DNA of 64,000 bases from Desulfobacillus sp041396245 (GCA_041396245.1 JAWKYW010000001.1:248001-312000); one strand, 5' to 3'; counted from the stretch's first letter, positions 14,498 through 23,245 are shown. Numbers and translations: made by a program. Notes: generated from the sequence alone by a model not told the origin.

Positions 14498-14790
14498 ACC
14501 GTCGGGCCGCTGTCCGGCCCGAAGTTCTCGTCGAAGAAGCGGTGGATCTCCGTCTCGACGCGCGGCCGCAGGGCGAGCAGGAGAAAGCCCAGGCGGACAC
14601 GGATGTGCACTTCCTTCTTCTCCACGACCAGCTCGCCGCCGACGCCGCTGCGCTTGAAGCGGAGCACGTTGTCGTCCCATTCATAGGCCAGGTCGAATTC
14701 CTCGCCGAGCTGGCGGGCAATCTTGTCGGCGGCCTGGCGGGCGGCCTTGGGCGTCATGGCGTGGCGGCGGCGGATCTGGATGTCGCTCAT
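14494..14790 (-). CDS. Polyhydroxyalkanoic acid system family protein
   Basis: A 98-residue protein beginning MSDIQIRRRHAMTPKAARQA, with KIARQLGEEFDLAYEWDDN and a VEKKEVHIRVRLGFLLL core. Length and pattern match the small PHA-system family often found beside PHA synthesis or granule genes; the biochemical role is unknown. The start at 14790 removes a 52-residue upstream reading that lies inside metY. It begins 5 bp after metY stops on the same strand, so it may be carried on the metY transcript. Along with the phasin at 9003 it suggests that this organism stores PHA as well as, or instead of, wax ester. Confidence 0.85.
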   Translation of the reverse strand: MSDIQIRRRHAMTPKAARQAADKIARQLGEEFDLAYEWDDNVLRFKRSGVGGELVVEKKEVHIRVRLGFLLLALRPRVETEIHRFFDENFGPDSGPTV

Positions 14791-14795
14791 CTTGT

Positions 14796-16079
14796 TCAAG
14801 CCCCTTTCAAAGCCTGGTCGAGGTCGGCGATCAGGTCGTCGACGTGTTCGATGCCGATCGACAGGCGGATCATGTCGTCCGATACGCCGGCCCTGGCCAT
14901 TTCGTCCGCCGCCAGCTGGCGGTGGGTGGTCGTCGCCGGGTGGCAAGCCAGCGTCTTGCAGTCGCCGATGTTCACCAGGCGCGTGACGAGTTGGAGCGCG
15001 TCCTGGAACCGCCCGCCCGCCGCCTTTGCGTCACCCTGGCCTCCCTTGACGCCGAAATTGAGGATGCCGGAAGCCTTGCCGCCCATGTACTTCTGCACCA
15101 GCGGATAGTCCTGGTGGTCCTTCAGCCCGGCGTAATTCACCCAGCCCACCTTCGGATGGGACTTGAGGAACTCGGCGATCTTCACCGCGTTCTCGCAGAT
15201 GCGCTCCATGCGCAGCGCCAGGGTTTCCACGCCCTGCAGGATGAGGAAGGCGTTGAAGGGCGAGATCGCCGCGCCCATGTTGCGCAGCGGCACGACCCGG
15301 GCGCGGCCGATGTAGGCGGCGGGTCCGAGCGCTTCCGTGTAGACGACGCCGTGGTAGGAGACGTCCGGCTCGTTCAGGCGCTTGAATTTCTGCTTGTGCT
15401 CGGCCCAGGGGAACTTGCCCGAGTCGACGATCATGCCGCCGATGGAGTTGCCGTGGCCGCCGAGGTATTTCGTCAGCGCATGCACGACGATGTCGGCGCC
15501 GTGCTCGAAGGGCCGGCACAGATAGGGCGAGGGCACGGTGTTGTCGACGATCAGCGGTACGCCGTGATGGTGCGCGATCCGGGCCAGCTGGTCGAAGTCG
15601 GTGACGTTGCCGAGCGGGTTGCCGACCGATTCGCAGAAGATCGCCTTGGTCCTGCCGTCGATCAGCTTGTCGAAGGCGTCCGGGTCGCGGTAGTCGGCGA
15701 AGCGCACCTCGATGCCGTACTGCGGCAGGGTGTGGGCGAACAGGTTGTAGGTGCCGCCGTAGAGCGTGCTGGCGGAGACGATGTTGTCGCCGGCTTCGGC
15801 GATGGTCTGGATGGCGTAGGTGATCGCCGCCATGCCGGAGGCCAGCGCCAGGCCGGCGACGCCGCCCTCCATGGCCGCGACGCGCTGCTCCAGCACGTCC
15901 TGCGTCGGGTTCATGATGCGGGTGTAGATGTTGCCCGCCACCTTGAGGTCGAACAGGTCGGCGCCGTGCTGGGTGTTGTCGAAGGCGTAGGAGGTGGTCT
16001 GGTAGATCGGCACGGCGACGGCCTTGGTGGTGGGTTCCGGGCTGTAGCCGCCATGGACGGCGAGGGTTTCGAGTTTCAT
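14796..16079 (-). CDS. metY: O-acetylhomoserine aminocarboxypropyltransferase / cysteine synthase
   Basis: A 427-residue PLP enzyme of the Cys/Met metabolism family. The PLP lysine is Lys204 in HALTKYLGGHGNSIGG; SGMAAITYA (81-89), VDNTVPSPYLCRP (178-190) and the SIGIEH near the C-terminus are family blocks. It makes homocysteine directly from O-acetylhomoserine and sulfide. Its length is normal. About 30 bp separate it from the macrodomain gene upstream, leaving no room for a SAM riboswitch, so regulation, if any, acts from further upstream or by a repressor. Confidence 0.95.
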   Translation of the reverse strand: MKLETLAVHGGYSPEPTTKAVAVPIYQTTSYAFDNTQHGADLFDLKVAGNIYTRIMNPTQDVLEQRVAAMEGGVAGLALASGMAAITYAIQTIAEAGDNIVSASTLYGGTYNLFAHTLPQYGIEVRFADYRDPDAFDKLIDGRTKAIFCESVGNPLGNVTDFDQLARIAHHHGVPLIVDNTVPSPYLCRPFEHGADIVVHALTKYLGGHGNSIGGMIVDSGKFPWAEHKQKFKRLNEPDVSYHGVVYTEALGPAAYIGRARVVPLRNMGAAISPFNAFLILQGVETLALRMERICENAVKIAEFLKSHPKVGWVNYAGLKDHQDYPLVQKYMGGKASGILNFGVKGGQGDAKAAGGRFQDALQLVTRLVNIGDCKTLACHPATTTHRQLAADEMARAGVSDDMIRLSIGIEHVDDLIADLDQALKGA

Positions 16080-16109
16080 GTGCTTGCTCTCTTGAGTAAA
16101 AGTCAGTCT

Positions 16110-16622
16110 TCAGGATGCGGCGGCCGCCTGTTTCAGGACGGCCGCCATGGATGCGTCGAAGGCCACCAGCAACACCTGCTCGAGGCCGGGGTTTTCTGCC
16201 AGGGCCTGGCGGCATTCGGTCACGGCAATTCGTGCGGCGGCTTCCGGCGGATAACCATATATGCCGCAGCTGATGGCCGGGAAGGCCAGGCTTTTGATGC
16301 CGTGTTCCTTCGCCAGGCGGAAGCAGTTGCGGTAGCAGGACGCCAGCTGCCGCGGCTCGCCGCGGCCGCCGCCGTGCCAGACCGGCCCGACGGTGTGGAT
16401 GACGTGCCTTGCCGGCAGGCGGAAGCCGGGCGTGAGCTTCGCTTCCCCGGTCGGGCAGCCGCCCAGGGTGCGGCAGTGGGCCAGCAGTTCCGGGCCGGCG
16501 GCACGGTGGATGGCGCCATCGACGCCGCCGCCGCCCAGCAACGACTCGTTGGCGGCATTGACGATGGCGTCGACGGCAAGTCGGGTAATGTCGCCGGTGG
16601 CGACCTGGAGGCGGCCTTCCAC
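16110..16622 (-). CDS. Macrodomain protein, ADP-ribosyl/O-acetyl-ADP-ribose hydrolase (YmdB-like)
   Basis: A 170-residue single macrodomain. It has the ADP-ribose-binding signature VDAIVNAANESLLGGGGVDG (residues 17-36), HTVGPVWHGG (about 75-84) and AFPAISCGIYGYP (about 112-124). Such enzymes remove the acetyl group from O-acetyl-ADP-ribose or ADP-ribose from proteins. No toxin gene is adjacent, so a DarTG-type antitoxin role is unlikely. The gene lies 3 bp downstream of the 16626-17111 stop and upstream of metY, probably as one transcript. Confidence 0.92.
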   Translation of the reverse strand: MEGRLQVATGDITRLAVDAIVNAANESLLGGGGVDGAIHRAAGPELLAHCRTLGGCPTGEAKLTPGFRLPARHVIHTVGPVWHGGGRGEPRQLASCYRNCFRLAKEHGIKSLAFPAISCGIYGYPPEAAARIAVTECRQALAENPGLEQVLLVAFDASMAAVLKQAAAAS

Positions 16623-16625
16623 GAA

Positions 16626-17111
16626 CTACTTCAGCTTGGCGTCGCGCACGATGGCCAGCCAGGCCTCGCGCTTCGGCTCGGAGAGGCGGTTGGTCTTGGC
16701 GGCGTAGGCGAGGACATGCACGCCGTCCCTGGCGACGACGACGCGGCGGTACTCGAACTGGCTGCCGGTGATGCGGCAGTCGCCCTCCCATTGCAGCAGG
16801 ACCTCGGTCTTTTCCTGCAGCAGCGGCTTCACCTTGTAGGGCCGGCAATGCTCGTTGAGGAATTCCAGGAAGCCGGCGAGGTAGTCGTCCGGCGAGAAGG
16901 CCAGCCGCTGGTGGCCGATGATGATTTTCTCGTTCCAGAAATATTCGCTCTCGCCGGGGGCGACATAGATGCGCTCGGTCAGGCGGCCCTCGCGGTGTTC
17001 GGCGACGGCTTTCCAGTCGCGCGGATCGAGCGGAATGTCCCAGCGCTGCGGCGATTGCGCGAATGCCGGAAGAACACAGAGGAAAAGCAAGGGCAGGAAT
17101 CTGCTCGGCAT
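16626..17111 (-). CDS. Conserved hypothetical secreted protein
   Basis: A 161-residue protein with a short signal peptide (MPSRFLPLLFLCVLPAFAQS, cleavage likely after AFA). The mature part begins with RWDIPLDPRDWKAV and has two cysteines (about 89 and 112, in EHCRPYK and EGDCRI) that could form a disulfide in the periplasm. I do not recognise the family. It is the first gene of a minus-strand run with the macrodomain gene and metY. No partner in the neighbourhood suggests a role. Confidence 0.7.
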   Translation of the reverse strand: MPSRFLPLLFLCVLPAFAQSPQRWDIPLDPRDWKAVAEHREGRLTERIYVAPGESEYFWNEKIIIGHQRLAFSPDDYLAGFLEFLNEHCRPYKVKPLLQEKTEVLLQWEGDCRITGSQFEYRRVVVARDGVHVLAYAAKTNRLSEPKREAWLAIVRDAKLK

Positions 17112-17245
17112 CAGGGGTTCCTTGTCGGGTCCGGGAAGCGGGTGAACATTACTTTACATGAAGATCACGAAGGCAAGGCGCACCCGCTTGCAGACGGCTT
17201 TCACGGTGTTACACTTGTCGCCGTTCATCCGAGGGTGGGAGACGC

Positions 17246-17713
17246 ATGCTGCAAGCCGGACAACCTGCGCCAGATTTTTCGCTGCCCGATGCCGACATGG
17301 AGTCCTTCGACCTGTCGGAACTGCGCGGCAAGAAGCACGCCGTTTTGTATTTCTATCCGAAAGACGATACGCCGGGCTGCACCATCGAGGCCATCGATTT
17401 TTCCGACCACGACGACGCGTTTGCCCGATGCGGCTGCATCATCCTCGGCGTGTCCCGCGACGACTGCATACGCCATGCCGAGTTTCGCGACAAGCACGGC
17501 CTCTCGGTGCGTCTGCTGGCCGACACCGAGGGCGAGGTCTGCAAGCGCTACGGCGTCTGGCAGATGAAGGAAAAGGACGGCATGAGGAAGGCCGGCATCG
17601 TGCGTTCGACCTTCGTCATCGACCGCGACGGCATCGTCCGCCATGCCCTGTATGGCGTGAACCCCAGGGGCCATGCGCTCGAGGTCCTGGAACTGGTCAA
17701 GCAACTGGACTGA
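17246..17713 (+). CDS. Peroxiredoxin, Bcp/PrxQ family, single catalytic cysteine
   Basis: A 155-residue peroxiredoxin. Peroxidatic cysteine in DDTPGCTIEAIDFSD (Cys near residue 46); the +5 position that is Cys in 2-Cys Bcp is Ile/Asp here, so it is a 1-Cys type or uses a more distant partner such as Cys66/68 in FARCGC or the Cys in GEVCKRYG. It shares LYFYPKDDTPGC with the protein at 6232-6693 but is otherwise diverged, so it is a paralogue of different mechanism. It is followed 16 bp later by slyD. The start at 17246 gives the usual PAPDFSLPD N-terminus. Confidence 0.88.
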   Translation: MLQAGQPAPDFSLPDADMESFDLSELRGKKHAVLYFYPKDDTPGCTIEAIDFSDHDDAFARCGCIILGVSRDDCIRHAEFRDKHGLSVRLLADTEGEVCKRYGVWQMKEKDGMRKAGIVRSTFVIDRDGIVRHALYGVNPRGHALEVLELVKQLD

Positions 17714-17729
17714 AGCGAAAGGAAACGCC

Positions 17730-18212
17730 ATGGAAATCGCCAAGGACACCGTCGTCACCCTGAACTATCGCGTCAGCGACCCGGAAGGCAACCTCATCGA
17801 CGACGGCCAGCATCCGCTGGTGTATCTCCACGGCGGCTACGACGGCATCTTTTCCCGCCTCGAGGAGGTGCTCCATGGCAAATCGGTCGGCGAGCAACTG
17901 GAGGTCAAGCTGCAGCCCGAGGACGCCTTCGGCGAGTACGATGCCGACCTGGTGCGCGTCGAGCTGCTGTCGATGTTCCCGGAAGGCATCCAGGTCGGCA
18001 TGCAGTTCGAGCGCGCCACAGAAGACGGCGACGACGAGATGGTCTACACCATCACCGACATCGAGGGCGACAAGGTGGTGGTCGACGGCAACCATCCGCT
18101 GGCCGGCACCGCCCTGGTCTTCAACTGCACCGTCGCCGACGTTCGCGCTGCGACAGAGGAAGAACTCACCCACGGCCACGTCCACGGCCCCGAGGGGCAC
18201 GACCACCACTGA
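17730..18212 (+). CDS. slyD: FKBP-type peptidyl-prolyl isomerase, SlyD
   Basis: A 160-residue SlyD. The FKBP domain is split by the insert-in-flap chaperone region (from PEDAFGEYD to GNHPLAGTALVFNC), which is the SlyD hallmark. The C-terminus HGHVHGPEGHDHH is His-rich and would bind nickel. It acts as a cytoplasmic folding catalyst and metallochaperone for hydrogenase-type enzymes. The ATG at 17730 follows an AAAGGAAA site; an in-frame ATG 19 codons earlier overlaps the peroxiredoxin and is not needed by the family. Probably co-transcribed with the peroxiredoxin. Confidence 0.93.
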   Translation: MEIAKDTVVTLNYRVSDPEGNLIDDGQHPLVYLHGGYDGIFSRLEEVLHGKSVGEQLEVKLQPEDAFGEYDADLVRVELLSMFPEGIQVGMQFERATEDGDDEMVYTITDIEGDKVVVDGNHPLAGTALVFNCTVADVRAATEEELTHGHVHGPEGHDHH

Positions 18213-18292
18213 AAGCCGAAGGACGCGGCGGCGGTTGCCGGCTTTGCCGTGTCCCGGCGACCGACTTTGGCGGTCCCCGTCGCAGCGCGGGT

Positions 18293-19429
18293 TCAGCGCA
18301 GGATCCTGCCGTCCTTGTTGAGGATGGTAATGTCGAGATATTCCGATCCGGAATGGCTTGATGGGGAAAAGCGTATGAACAGGCCGCCCGCGTCGTAGTC
18401 CCGCATCGCTTCCAGCGCTTCCCCCAGTTTCCTGCGGGTGGGCTTCGGCCCGGCCCGCTTCAGCCCTTCCGCCAGCACCTTGCCCGCCAGATAGCCTTCG
18501 AGCAGGGTGTGGTTGAGCTCGATCCCCTTCGGTGCGAATTTCCTGTAGTCGTCCTGCAGATCGCGGGTGATGGCGAGGGCGCGGCTGGCCGGATCCGGGA
18601 CGACCTGGACCAGGCCGAGGCCATGCGCCGTTTTCTTGCCGATCCGCCGGACGAGTTGCGGCCCGTCGGTGACGGATATCGCCAGCAGTTGCGCATCGTT
18701 GCCGGCGGCACGCGATTGCCTGACGAATTCCGCGCTGGCGGCGGTATTGGAGACCATGATGACCGCCTGGGGATTGGCTTCGGCGATGGCCTTGACCGCG
18801 GCCTCCACCTTTGTCGTGTTCTTCTCGTAGGCCGCCTTGACGAGGAGTTGCAGGTCGTGTTTCTTGAGCGACCGCTCCGCTCCGGCCAGGCCGTCCTGCC
18901 CGAATGGGTCGTCCTGGTAGAGCACGGCGACGCGCTTGATGCCCGTCGTGGCGAGCTGCTGGACGATTTTTTCGACCTCCGCCGAATAGCTGGCCCGGGT
19001 GTGGAACAACTGGGGCACGACCGGGGAGACGAGCGACATGGCCCCGGAGCGGATGCCGACGACGGGGATGTCGGCTTCCTTGAGGACGCCTTCCCTGACC
19101 AGGGCCATGACATTGCCGGTCCCGACCATGCCGACCAGGGCGATCGGGCCTGCTTCCTGGATCAGGGCGCGGGTGAGCTTGACGGTTTCGGGAACCTTGT
19201 AGCTGTCGTCCTTCGTGACGAGCCGGATTTTCGCGCCATGAATCCCTCCTGCGGCGTTGATGCGGTCGAAGTAAAGCCTGGCGCCGGCGCCGACGTGGCT
19301 GCCGGTCGGCGCCAGCGGCCCGCTGTAGGGGGCGACCTGTCCGACCACGAGGGTGGCGGCGCCGGCGGCGGCCGGCAGGAACAGTAACGAGAGTACGGCG
19401 GCGCCGTGGCGCAGGGCATGCAGTGACAT
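18293..19429 (-). CDS. Branched-chain amino acid-type ABC transporter substrate-binding protein
   Basis: A 378-residue periplasmic-binding protein of the LivK/Leu-Ile-Val type. Signal peptide of about 24 residues (ending AAAGAA), then VGQVAPYSGPLAPTG, VGMVGTGNVMALVREGV and LLEGYLAGKVLAEGL, all standard for this family. The start at 19429 is set by AAGGAGGAAAT; a longer reading upstream has no site. No permease or ATPase gene is nearby, so it is an orphan that either shares a transporter elsewhere or serves as a ligand sensor. Many such orphans in betaproteobacteria bind aromatic or short-chain acids; the ligand cannot be told from sequence. Confidence 0.85.
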   Translation of the reverse strand: MSLHALRHGAAVLSLLFLPAAAGAATLVVGQVAPYSGPLAPTGSHVGAGARLYFDRINAAGGIHGAKIRLVTKDDSYKVPETVKLTRALIQEAGPIALVGMVGTGNVMALVREGVLKEADIPVVGIRSGAMSLVSPVVPQLFHTRASYSAEVEKIVQQLATTGIKRVAVLYQDDPFGQDGLAGAERSLKKHDLQLLVKAAYEKNTTKVEAAVKAIAEANPQAVIMVSNTAASAEFVRQSRAAGNDAQLLAISVTDGPQLVRRIGKKTAHGLGLVQVVPDPASRALAITRDLQDDYRKFAPKGIELNHTLLEGYLAGKVLAEGLKRAGPKPTRRKLGEALEAMRDYDAGGLFIRFSPSSHSGSEYLDITILNKDGRILR

Positions 19430-19600
19430 GATTTCCTCCTTCGTGCGGATGACGTGTGGTCGGACCGCCGGACGCGTCGCCCTCGTGGGGCGCGCAACAT
19501 TGTTGTGTGGCGGCCGCAGGCAGGATAGTCGGATCGCCGGCGGCAATCGATACGGAGTTTCCGAATCACGGAAACCCACAATTGACAGCGCGAAGAGGGA

Positions 19601-22183
19601 TTATTCCGAGAGGCGCTTCAGTTCGTAGAGCTTTTCCAGTGCCTCGCGCGGACTGAGGTCGTCCGGTGCGAGCGTCCGCAGCGCGTCGAGCGCCGGGTGG
19701 GGTTCCGCCTCGGCCGGCTCCGGCGCGGCGGCGAAGAGGTCGCCCTGCGGGCCGGCATCCACCTCGCGGTTCTCCAGCCGGCGCAGGTGGCGCTTGGCCT
19801 CGCGGATGACGCTGGCGGGGATGCCGGCAAGCGCCGCCACCTGGATGCCGTAGCTCTGGCTGGCGGGGCCTTCCTCCACGGCGTGCAGGAAGACGATCGT
19901 GTGGCCGTGCTCGACGGCGTCGAGATGCACGTTGGCGCACTCGGGATAGTCCCCGGCCAGCCGCGTCAGCTCGAAGTAGTGCGTCGAGAACAGGGCATAG
20001 CCGCGGTTCTTCTCCAGCAGGTGGCGGGCGATGGCGAAGGCCAGCGCCATGCCGTCGAAGGTCGACGTGCCGCGGCCGACCTCGTCCATCAGCACCAGGC
20101 TCTGCTCGGTGGCGCCGTGCAGGATGGCGGCGGCCTCGGTCATCTCGACCATGAAGGTGGAACGGCCCGAGGCGAGGTCGTCGGAGGCGCCGATGCGCGT
20201 GTAGATGGCGTCGACCGGGCCGATGCGTGCCGCACGGGCAGGCACGAAGGCGCCGCAGTGGGCGAGCAGCACGATCAGCGCCACCTGGCGCATGAAGGTC
20301 GACTTGCCACCCATGTTGGGGCCGGTGACGAGCAGCATGCGCCGCATCGGATCGAAGCGGCAGTCGTTGGCGATGAAGCTGTCCACCTGGCCTTCCACCA
20401 CCGGGTGGCGGCCGGCTTCGATCTCCAGCGAAAATGAATCCGTGAATTGCGGCCGGCACCAGTTGGCGCGTACCGAAATGGCGGCGAAGGCGGCGAGGCC
20501 GTCCGCCAGCGCCACGGCGCGGGCGATGCGCTGCAGCGTCGGGATGTCGGCGGCGAGTCGCGTCAGCAGTTCCTCGTAGAGCAGCTTCTCGCGCGAGAGC
20601 GCCCGCTCCTGCGCCGAGAGCGCCTTGTCCTCGAAGGCCTTCAGCTCCGGCGTGATGTAGCGCTCGGCGTTCTTCAGCGTCTGCCGGCGGCGGTAGTCGT
20701 CCGGCACCTTGGCGGCGTTGGCGTGGCTGACCTCGATGTAGAAGCCATGCACGCGGTTGTATTCGACGCGCAGGCTGGCGATGCCGCTGCGGCTGCGTTC
20801 GCGCGCCTCCAGTTCGAGCAGGAAGGCGCCGCAGTTCTGCTGGATGGCGCGCAGCTCGTCCAGTTCGCCGTCGAAGCCCTCGGCGATGACGCCGCCGTCG
20901 CGCAGCACGGCGGCAGGTTCCGGCGCGACGGCCCGTTTCAGCAGATCGAGGCAGTCGGCCGGCGTGGCGAGGTCGCTGCGGATCGCGCATAACCCCGCCG
21001 ATTCCGCCTGCGCCAGCGGTGCCCGCAGGTCATCCAGGCGGGCGAGGCTGTCGCGCAGCGCAGACAGGTCGCGCGGGCGGGCGCTGCGCAAGGCGATGCG
21101 GGCGGTGATGCGCTCGACGTCGGCGAAGCCGCGCAGGGCGGACTGCAGCGCGGCGAAGGGGCCGTTGCCGGCCTCGCCGGCCAGCGCCGCCACCGCTTCG
21201 TGGCGGGCTGCTGCGGCGGCTCGGTCGGCCAGCGGATGGTGCAGGCAGTGGCGCAGCCAGCGCGAACCCATCGACGTCCTGCAGTCGTCGAGCAGCGAGA
21301 GCAGGGTGGGCGCCGGCTCGCCGCGCAGGGTCTCGGTGAGCTCCAGGTTGCGCCGGGTGGCGGCGTCCAGGCGCAACCATTCGCTCTCGCGCTCGAGCCG
21401 GATCGCGGTGATGTGGGCCAGCGACTGGTTCTGCGTGCTCCGGGCGTATTGATAGAGGGCGGCGGCGGCGGCCAGGGCGGCGGTCGGCGCCTCGGGGCCG
21501 GACTCGGGCAGGAAGGCGGCAAGGTCGCGCGTGCCGAAATGCAAAGTCAGTTCCCGCAGGGCGGCATCGCGGTCGAAATGCCAGTCGGGCAGGCGCCGGA
21601 TCGGCGCGGCGGCTGCGGCCGGAAAACCTTCTGGCGCACCGTCGGGCAGCAGGATTTCTGCCGGGCGCAGGCGCTCGAGCTGGGCGGCCAGTGCGCCGGG
21701 ACCGGTTTCGAGCAGGCGGAAGTCGCCGTTGGCGAGGTTGAGAAAGGCGAGGCCGACGAGGTTCTTCTGCGGCGCCAGCGCCAGCAGCAGGCTGTCGGAC
21801 TTATCGTCGAGCAGGGCCGAGTCGGTCAGCGTGCCGGGCGTGACGATGCGGGAGACGGCGCGCTCGACCGGGCCCTTCGATGCGGCCGGATCGCCGACCT
21901 GCTCGCAGATCACCACCGACTCGCCCAGTTTCACCAGCCGCGCCAGGTACTGCTCGACGGCATGGTAGGGCACGCCGGCCATGCGGATCGGCCGGCCGGC
22001 CGACTGGCCGCGGGTGGTGAGGGTGATGTCGAGCAGGCGGGCGGCCTTTTCGGCATCGTCGAAGAACAACTCGTAGAAATCCCCCATGCGGTAGAACAGC
22101 AGCAGGTCCGGGTACTGCGCCTTGAGGCGCAGGTACTGCTGCATCATCGGGGTGTGCTGCCGGAGATCGTCGGAGGCGTTCAT
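19601..22183 (-). CDS. mutS: DNA mismatch repair protein MutS
   Basis: An 860-residue MutS of full length. The mismatch-reading Phe-Tyr-Glu lies at residues 36-38 (MGDFYELF), connector and lever domains follow, and the ATPase has Walker A GPNMGGKST at 621-629 and Walker B LVLMDE ending at 701. The C-terminal HTH/tetramer tail is present. It recognises mismatches and recruits MutL. The start at 22183 gives MNASDDLRQHTPMMQQYL, the family N-terminus; a 30-codon upstream extension is not conserved. It is divergent from a Crp/Fnr regulator. Confidence 0.97.
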   Translation of the reverse strand: MNASDDLRQHTPMMQQYLRLKAQYPDLLLFYRMGDFYELFFDDAEKAARLLDITLTTRGQSAGRPIRMAGVPYHAVEQYLARLVKLGESVVICEQVGDPAASKGPVERAVSRIVTPGTLTDSALLDDKSDSLLLALAPQKNLVGLAFLNLANGDFRLLETGPGALAAQLERLRPAEILLPDGAPEGFPAAAAAPIRRLPDWHFDRDAALRELTLHFGTRDLAAFLPESGPEAPTAALAAAAALYQYARSTQNQSLAHITAIRLERESEWLRLDAATRRNLELTETLRGEPAPTLLSLLDDCRTSMGSRWLRHCLHHPLADRAAAAARHEAVAALAGEAGNGPFAALQSALRGFADVERITARIALRSARPRDLSALRDSLARLDDLRAPLAQAESAGLCAIRSDLATPADCLDLLKRAVAPEPAAVLRDGGVIAEGFDGELDELRAIQQNCGAFLLELEARERSRSGIASLRVEYNRVHGFYIEVSHANAAKVPDDYRRRQTLKNAERYITPELKAFEDKALSAQERALSREKLLYEELLTRLAADIPTLQRIARAVALADGLAAFAAISVRANWCRPQFTDSFSLEIEAGRHPVVEGQVDSFIANDCRFDPMRRMLLVTGPNMGGKSTFMRQVALIVLLAHCGAFVPARAARIGPVDAIYTRIGASDDLASGRSTFMVEMTEAAAILHGATEQSLVLMDEVGRGTSTFDGMALAFAIARHLLEKNRGYALFSTHYFELTRLAGDYPECANVHLDAVEHGHTIVFLHAVEEGPASQSYGIQVAALAGIPASVIREAKRHLRRLENREVDAGPQGDLFAAAPEPAEAEPHPALDALRTLAPDDLSPREALEKLYELKRLSE

Positions 22184-22332
22184 GGTGGCTGGCAATCTTA
22201 GCCGAATAACCTGCATCGGACGCCTTGCCGGGGCGCAGAAAATGATAGGATTGCGCTTGTTGATGATTGTCAATAGAAAATAAATATATGCATGCCGGAT
22301 TGGATTTTATCCGGCCCGGAGGAGAAGAATCC
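22184..22332. promoter_or_regulatory. mutS / Crp-Fnr intergenic region with FNR-like box and hairpin
   Basis: TTGAT-GATT-GTCAA at 22260-22273 differs from the FNR consensus TTGAT-N4-ATCAA at one base. An AT-rich run (AAAATAAATATATG, 22277-22290) could hold a -10. CCGGAT...ATCCGG (22295-22313) forms a hairpin just ahead of the GGAGGAG ribosome site at 22318-22324. The box fits autoregulation of the Crp/Fnr gene or control by another Fnr-type protein. Confidence 0.45.
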
Positions 22333-23142
22333 ATGATCCAGCGAAAATCCCCAGCGGCGGACAGTGCGGAGGCGTTCATGATAGACCTGCCCCGGCGGGC
22401 CTTCCGCCGCATCCGACGGCAGGCCCCGCCGCCGTCCGGCCAGCCCGGCAAGGAGGAACTGGCCAGGCGCATGCAGCGCTTCGCCCTGTTCGCCAAGCTG
22501 CCGGCCCGGGTGCTGGCCGAGCTCGCCGCCGCCGCCAGCGTGCGGACCTTTCGCGCCGGCGAATACATCTGGCATCAGGGAGAAGCGAACCGCGAGTCGC
22601 TGTTCATCGAACAGGGACTGGTCAAGTCGGCGCGCCGCAACCGTCTCGGCGTCAGCCGTACCTACGGCCTCTACGGGCCGGGCGATTCGATGGGCATCTT
22701 CGCCATCTGGGCCGGCATGAAGTACCCGACCGATGCGGTGGCGATGAACGACGGCATGTCGGGTATCGTCGTCGACTCGGAAGCCATCCTGAAATTTTCC
22801 GAGAAATATCCACGCCTGGCGGGGCCGCTGCGCATCGAGATCGGCCGCTTTACCGAGGCCTTCATCCGCAAGATCGAGATCGTCAGCGCCGGCGCCGTAC
22901 CGCAGCGCCTGGCGGTGCTGATGACCATGCTGATCGACCGCTATGGCGTGGACAAGAAGGGCAGCAAGGCGCGCCTGCCGATGACGCTGACGCTGGAGCA
23001 GCTGAGCGAGATCATCGGCGTCCGCCTGGAAACCGTGGCGCGCACCCTGAGCGGCTGGAAGCGCGCAGGCTGGCTCACCATCGATTCCGACGGCTGCCAT
23101 TTCGCGCGCCTGGACAAGGTGCGCGAGCTCCTGCCTGACTGA
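22333..23142 (+). CDS. Crp/Fnr-family transcriptional regulator
   Basis: A 269-residue regulator: a non-conserved basic N-terminus (about 50 residues), a cyclic-nucleotide-binding-type beta-barrel (FAKLPARVLAELAAA to about residue 170) and a C-terminal HTH with TLEQLSEIIGVRLETVARTL. No Fnr-type N-terminal cysteine cluster is present, so it is not an oxygen-sensing Fe-S Fnr. The cAMP-binding RxS motif is also not evident, leaving the signal unknown. The ATG at 22333 has a GGAGGAG site 8 bases upstream. An FNR-like box lies in its promoter. Confidence 0.87.
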   Translation: MIQRKSPAADSAEAFMIDLPRRAFRRIRRQAPPPSGQPGKEELARRMQRFALFAKLPARVLAELAAAASVRTFRAGEYIWHQGEANRESLFIEQGLVKSARRNRLGVSRTYGLYGPGDSMGIFAIWAGMKYPTDAVAMNDGMSGIVVDSEAILKFSEKYPRLAGPLRIEIGRFTEAFIRKIEIVSAGAVPQRLAVLMTMLIDRYGVDKKGSKARLPMTLTLEQLSEIIGVRLETVARTLSGWKRAGWLTIDSDGCHFARLDKVRELLPD

Positions 23143-23159
23143 CCCGCGATGTGCGCATT

Positions 23160-23235
23160 GTAGGTCGGGCTTCAGCCCGATTCCGGAGGTTGTCCCACAG
23201 GGATTTCCTTCGGTCATCGGCCTTAAGGCCGACCA
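23160..23235. repeat. GGTCGG inverted repeat, CCGAAGGAAAT subfamily (inverted core)
   Basis: A left hairpin GGTCGGGCTTCAGCCCGA and a right hairpin TCGGCCTTAAGGCCGACC, separated by a spacer containing ATTTCCTTCGG, the reverse complement of the core in the 12351-12539 copies. Lies between the convergent Crp/Fnr and queF genes; here neither stop codon comes from the repeat. Confidence 0.8.
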
Positions 23236-23245
23236 ACGAGGCACC

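Noticed and set aside
16110..16622. DarTG-type toxin-antitoxin from the macrodomain gene
   Set aside because: No DarT-like ADP-ribosyltransferase is adjacent; neighbours are metY and an unrelated secreted protein.
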